NCBI RefSeq assembly: GCF_029893965.1
Contig: NZ_JARXXP010000022.1
Location: forward strand, 51,060-115,059
DNA length: 64,000 bases
Source of the DNA: Paenibacillus sp. PastM-3
GTDB taxonomy: Bacteria > Bacillota > Bacilli > Paenibacillales > Paenibacillaceae
Reading direction: 5' to 3'
The position numbers and the translations under genes were made by a program. Below the pieces are notes generated by a model. The model was not told the DNA's origin and did no database searches. It worked only from the letters and a program-made list of their open reading frames with translations. Shown here in pieces: positions 61,866 to 64,000 of the stretch. Every line of letters begins with the position of its first letter. Position 1 is the stretch's first letter.

Positions 61866-63452
61866 GTGAAAATACACATTGTCAAGCAAGGCGATTCGCT
61901 CTATGCATTATCGCAAAAGTACGGAGTACCGCTGCAAAAAATCATTGAGGCTAATCCGCAGATCAGTAATCCGGATGTGCTGAACGTAGGGGATAAAGTC
62001 AAGATTCCTTCAGCACCGGCCAATGTGCCGGAAACCAGTGAGCTTTTTTATAAACATACAGTCAAACAAGGAGATACCTTGTGGAAATTATCCAAAGCCT
62101 GGGGAATTACGCTCAAGGAAATGATCGATGCCAATCCGCAGCTTAAAAATCCGAATGCGCTTTTGACGGGCGAGATTGTGAACATCCCTAAGAAATCCAA
62201 TGGAGCGGCCATCCAGCCGCAATCGATCCAGGGGAATGCCACACCGGTTCCGGCCAACGCCACATCTCCGGCAGTTGTAGATAAAACAAAGGTCGGCGGA
62301 AAAACCTACACTGGACCTATAGCAGAACCCGCTAAGGAACCGGAGACGGCCCCGGTAGCAGAAACGGTACCTGAGCCTGTAATCAATAAAGCGCCGGAAG
62401 TGAAAACTGCTCCGGAAGTGAATACTGCTCCGGAAGTGAACGTAGCTCCGGAAGTAAATATAGCTCCAGTAGTGATCAAAGCGCCTGAGCCTGCGCCTGT
62501 CCAGATGGTCCATGAATCGCAAAGCCTGTACGTGCAGATTTCCGTTCCCGCCCAGGAAGCCGTGGTCTATGAGCCTAAGGAAAAGGGGAAAACAGCAGTT
62601 GAACCGGCAGCCTGGGTTCCGGCAACTAAGGAAACACATTGTGATCCGGCAGCAGGCTACCCGGGGTTAAATGAAAATCCTTATGCCTATGATTACCCGC
62701 CGGTTTCTCCGAATTATGAGCAGGCTCTGCCGGTAACGGGCATCAATCCGGCGCAGAATATGATCGAGCCGGCCATGTATATGCCAGATTGCATGATCCC
62801 CTACGGCGTGCCGTATGTCTATCCTGGCAATGTATATCCGGCAGCTGAAGCACAGGGGGCCTGGTATCCGAATATGGCGCCTAATTATCCGGCTGCACCG
62901 TTTACCGGTGTAAGTCCTGCAGCCGATTATCCGCCTTATGGAGTCCCGCAGTACGGGGGCCAGCCGGTGAATCTGCCATGGCCATCCTGCGGCTGCGGAG
63001 GCGGACCAGTGATCCAGCCGTACAGCTATGACCATCCGGTATACGGGGGCGGCTATCCTGTATTCACGCCTCAGCCAGACGGAATATCGCCATATGGATT
63101 TATGACAGAGTCTATGCCTAATGCCGGCATTAACGATGCAGCAACGTTAGGTGCATACACTAGTCCGGCGATAAGCGGTATTCCGGCTTATCCGGTGTAC
63201 CCCGGTATGGAGAACGCTGTGCATAACCGGGTGCCGGAGATTCTGGAACCGGAGCCTGCCGTGCAGGATATTCCTCAAGCATCCGCCGAACTGAAAGAGA
63301 CAGCAGCGAAGGGGAAGGCACGGAGTGGTAAGACGGGAGAGGCGAAAGTGAAAGTATCAGGCCATACTGAAGGAAAAGCGGCGAAGGCAGCTTCCAGGCA
63401 GGGAGGCAGCCGGAGCAGCAAAAAAAGCAAAAATCCATGGATTTCGAATTAA
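61866..63452 (+). CDS. safA: SafA-like LysM spore coat protein
   Basis: Spore coat or inner-coat morphogenetic protein of 528 residues. Two LysM domains at the N-terminus (IHIVKQGDSLYALSQKYGVP and YKHTVKQGDTLWKLSKAWGI) should bind cortex peptidoglycan. A Pro-Glu-Val-x repeat (APEVNTAPEVNVAPEVNIAP) follows, then a Tyr/Pro/Gly-rich stretch (about residues 260-450) typical of cross-linked coat proteins, and a basic tail (KSKNPWISN). GTG at 61866 has AGGAGG ten bases upstream. In Bacillus SafA is recruited by SpoVID; a SpoVID-like gene is at 28.0 kb. Confidence 0.8.
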   Translation: MKIHIVKQGDSLYALSQKYGVPLQKIIEANPQISNPDVLNVGDKVKIPSAPANVPETSELFYKHTVKQGDTLWKLSKAWGITLKEMIDANPQLKNPNALLTGEIVNIPKKSNGAAIQPQSIQGNATPVPANATSPAVVDKTKVGGKTYTGPIAEPAKEPETAPVAETVPEPVINKAPEVKTAPEVNTAPEVNVAPEVNIAPVVIKAPEPAPVQMVHESQSLYVQISVPAQEAVVYEPKEKGKTAVEPAAWVPATKETHCDPAAGYPGLNENPYAYDYPPVSPNYEQALPVTGINPAQNMIEPAMYMPDCMIPYGVPYVYPGNVYPAAEAQGAWYPNMAPNYPAAPFTGVSPAADYPPYGVPQYGGQPVNLPWPSCGCGGGPVIQPYSYDHPVYGGGYPVFTPQPDGISPYGFMTESMPNAGINDAATLGAYTSPAISGIPAYPVYPGMENAVHNRVPEILEPEPAVQDIPQASAELKETAAKGKARSGKTGEAKVKVSGHTEGKAAKAASRQGGSRSSKKSKNPWISN

Positions 63453-63471
63453 CCGGGTTTAGTTTATACAG

Positions 63472-63504
63472 AAGCATGCGGGCTGTAGGCCTGCATGCTT
63501 TTTT
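63472..63504 (+). terminator. Rho-independent terminator after safA
   Basis: AAGCATGC pairs with GCATGCTT, extended by GGGC/GCCT-type pairs, followed by six T residues. Confidence 0.88.
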
Positions 63505-63580
63505 GATAGAATATAAAAGCCTTGGGAGAATAGCTCTTTTGGACTAATGCAATGAATTTATAATTGGGAAATATTGTGGG

Positions 63581-63726
63581 TTGTCTTTACGTGACAGACC
63601 ATGGTATATTATAAATCCAGTCGCGAACAGCAAGGTATTGTTGGTGATTGGGACATGCTCTGATGATGAGACTGCAAAACACTTCAGAAAAAAAGTGTTG
63701 CGTTAAATCGAAAGATATGATATATT
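63581..63726 (+). promoter_or_regulatory. Tandem promoters of an rRNA operon
   Basis: P1 is TTGTCT (63581-63586), an 18-base spacer and TATATT (63605-63610). P2 is TTGCGT (63698-63703), a 17-base spacer and TATATT (63721-63726). Both continue ATAAA. The leader then carries TTTGAAAACTGAACAACGAG, a sequence often seen ahead of 16S genes in Paenibacillus. Confidence 0.7.
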
Positions 63727-63941
63727 ATAAAAGTTGCTGCTGACGAAACATGAAGAGCGACAACGAGCTTGATCTTTGAAAACTGAACAACGAGTGAGTA
63801 TCGGAATTCACTTCGGTGATTCCAAATTAGAGAATGTAAATTCTCGTCAGATGTTTCAAAATGAGCGAATCGCTCTAACAATAGTTTTCGGATGGTTATT
63901 TCCTTGGAGTGATTCGGGTGAAGTAACCGCTCGGAAAAACC

Positions 63942-64000
63942 TTATTGGAGAGTTTGATCCTGGCTCAGGACGAACGCTGGCGGCGTGCCTAATACATGCA
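63942..64000 (+). rRNA. rrs: 16S ribosomal RNA, 5' end only
   Basis: The sequence GGAGAGTTTGATCCTGGCTC followed by AGGACGAACGCTGGCGGCG is the universal 16S start. The mature 5' end is placed near 63942 by analogy with Bacillus; the exact base is uncertain. The gene runs off the right edge. Confidence 0.97.

Overview
The window is a stretch of Gram-positive, endospore-forming chromosome, most likely from a Paenibacillus or a close relative. The evidence is the gene order hemA-hemX-hemC-hemD-hemB-hemL, then valS-folC-murC, spoIIB-DUF4321-maf-radC-mreBCD-minCD-spoIVFA-spoIVFB-rng-rplU-prp-rpmA-spo0B-obg-pheB, plus SpoVID- and SafA-like coat proteins. A RNase E/G gene, which Bacillus subtilis lacks, also fits. 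The right edge enters a 16S rRNA gene. Calls come from reading motifs and gene order; no database search was possible.

Left part (1-9.2 kb): the tail of a dTDP-sugar epimerase, a 51-residue basic protein, a chemotaxis receptor with a sigma-D-like promoter, a 1758-residue S-layer-type surface protein, and three small membrane proteins. 9.2-12.1 kb (minus strand): a purine salvage operon (PRTase, IMP dehydrogenase, hpt) behind a divergent purine-type riboswitch whose terminator shares its P1 and P3 strands. 12.3-14.5 kb: an unusual two-gene unit, a two-TM protein with a Nudix-like domain followed by a PP2C-type phosphatase.

14.7-24.6 kb: the tetrapyrrole operon from glutamyl-tRNA to uroporphyrinogen III, with a built-in siroheme branch (Met8-type protein and a CobA-HemD fusion). 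It ends in a pseudouridine synthase with a repeat-built N-terminus. 25-30 kb: a zinc metallopeptidase, a membrane GGDEF protein, a glycosyltransferase remnant and SpoVID. 30-36 kb: T-box valS, folC, murC. 36-41 kb: two tandem GGDEF genes, the first behind a G8 tract next to a sigma-D-like -10 box, and two tandem glycosyltransferases, the second apparently decayed.

41-54 kb: sporulation, cell shape and division genes (spoIIB, maf, radC, mreBCD, minCD, spoIVFAB), rng, and the L21-Prp-L27 ribosomal cluster. 53.6-61.5 kb: spo0B, obg, then pheB-hom-thrB-pheA-ilvE for threonine, phenylalanine and branched-chain amino acids. 61.9-64 kb: SafA-like coat protein, tandem rRNA promoters and the 5' end of 16S rRNA.

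A pattern no standard feature type names recurs in five intergenic gaps (17.6, 20.5, 24.8, 29.6 and 42.8 kb). Each gap holds four short motifs, mostly hairpin-forming, with centre spacings of about 50, 62 and 50 bp, giving a 185-196 bp element. The motif sequence differs between loci but the spacing does not.
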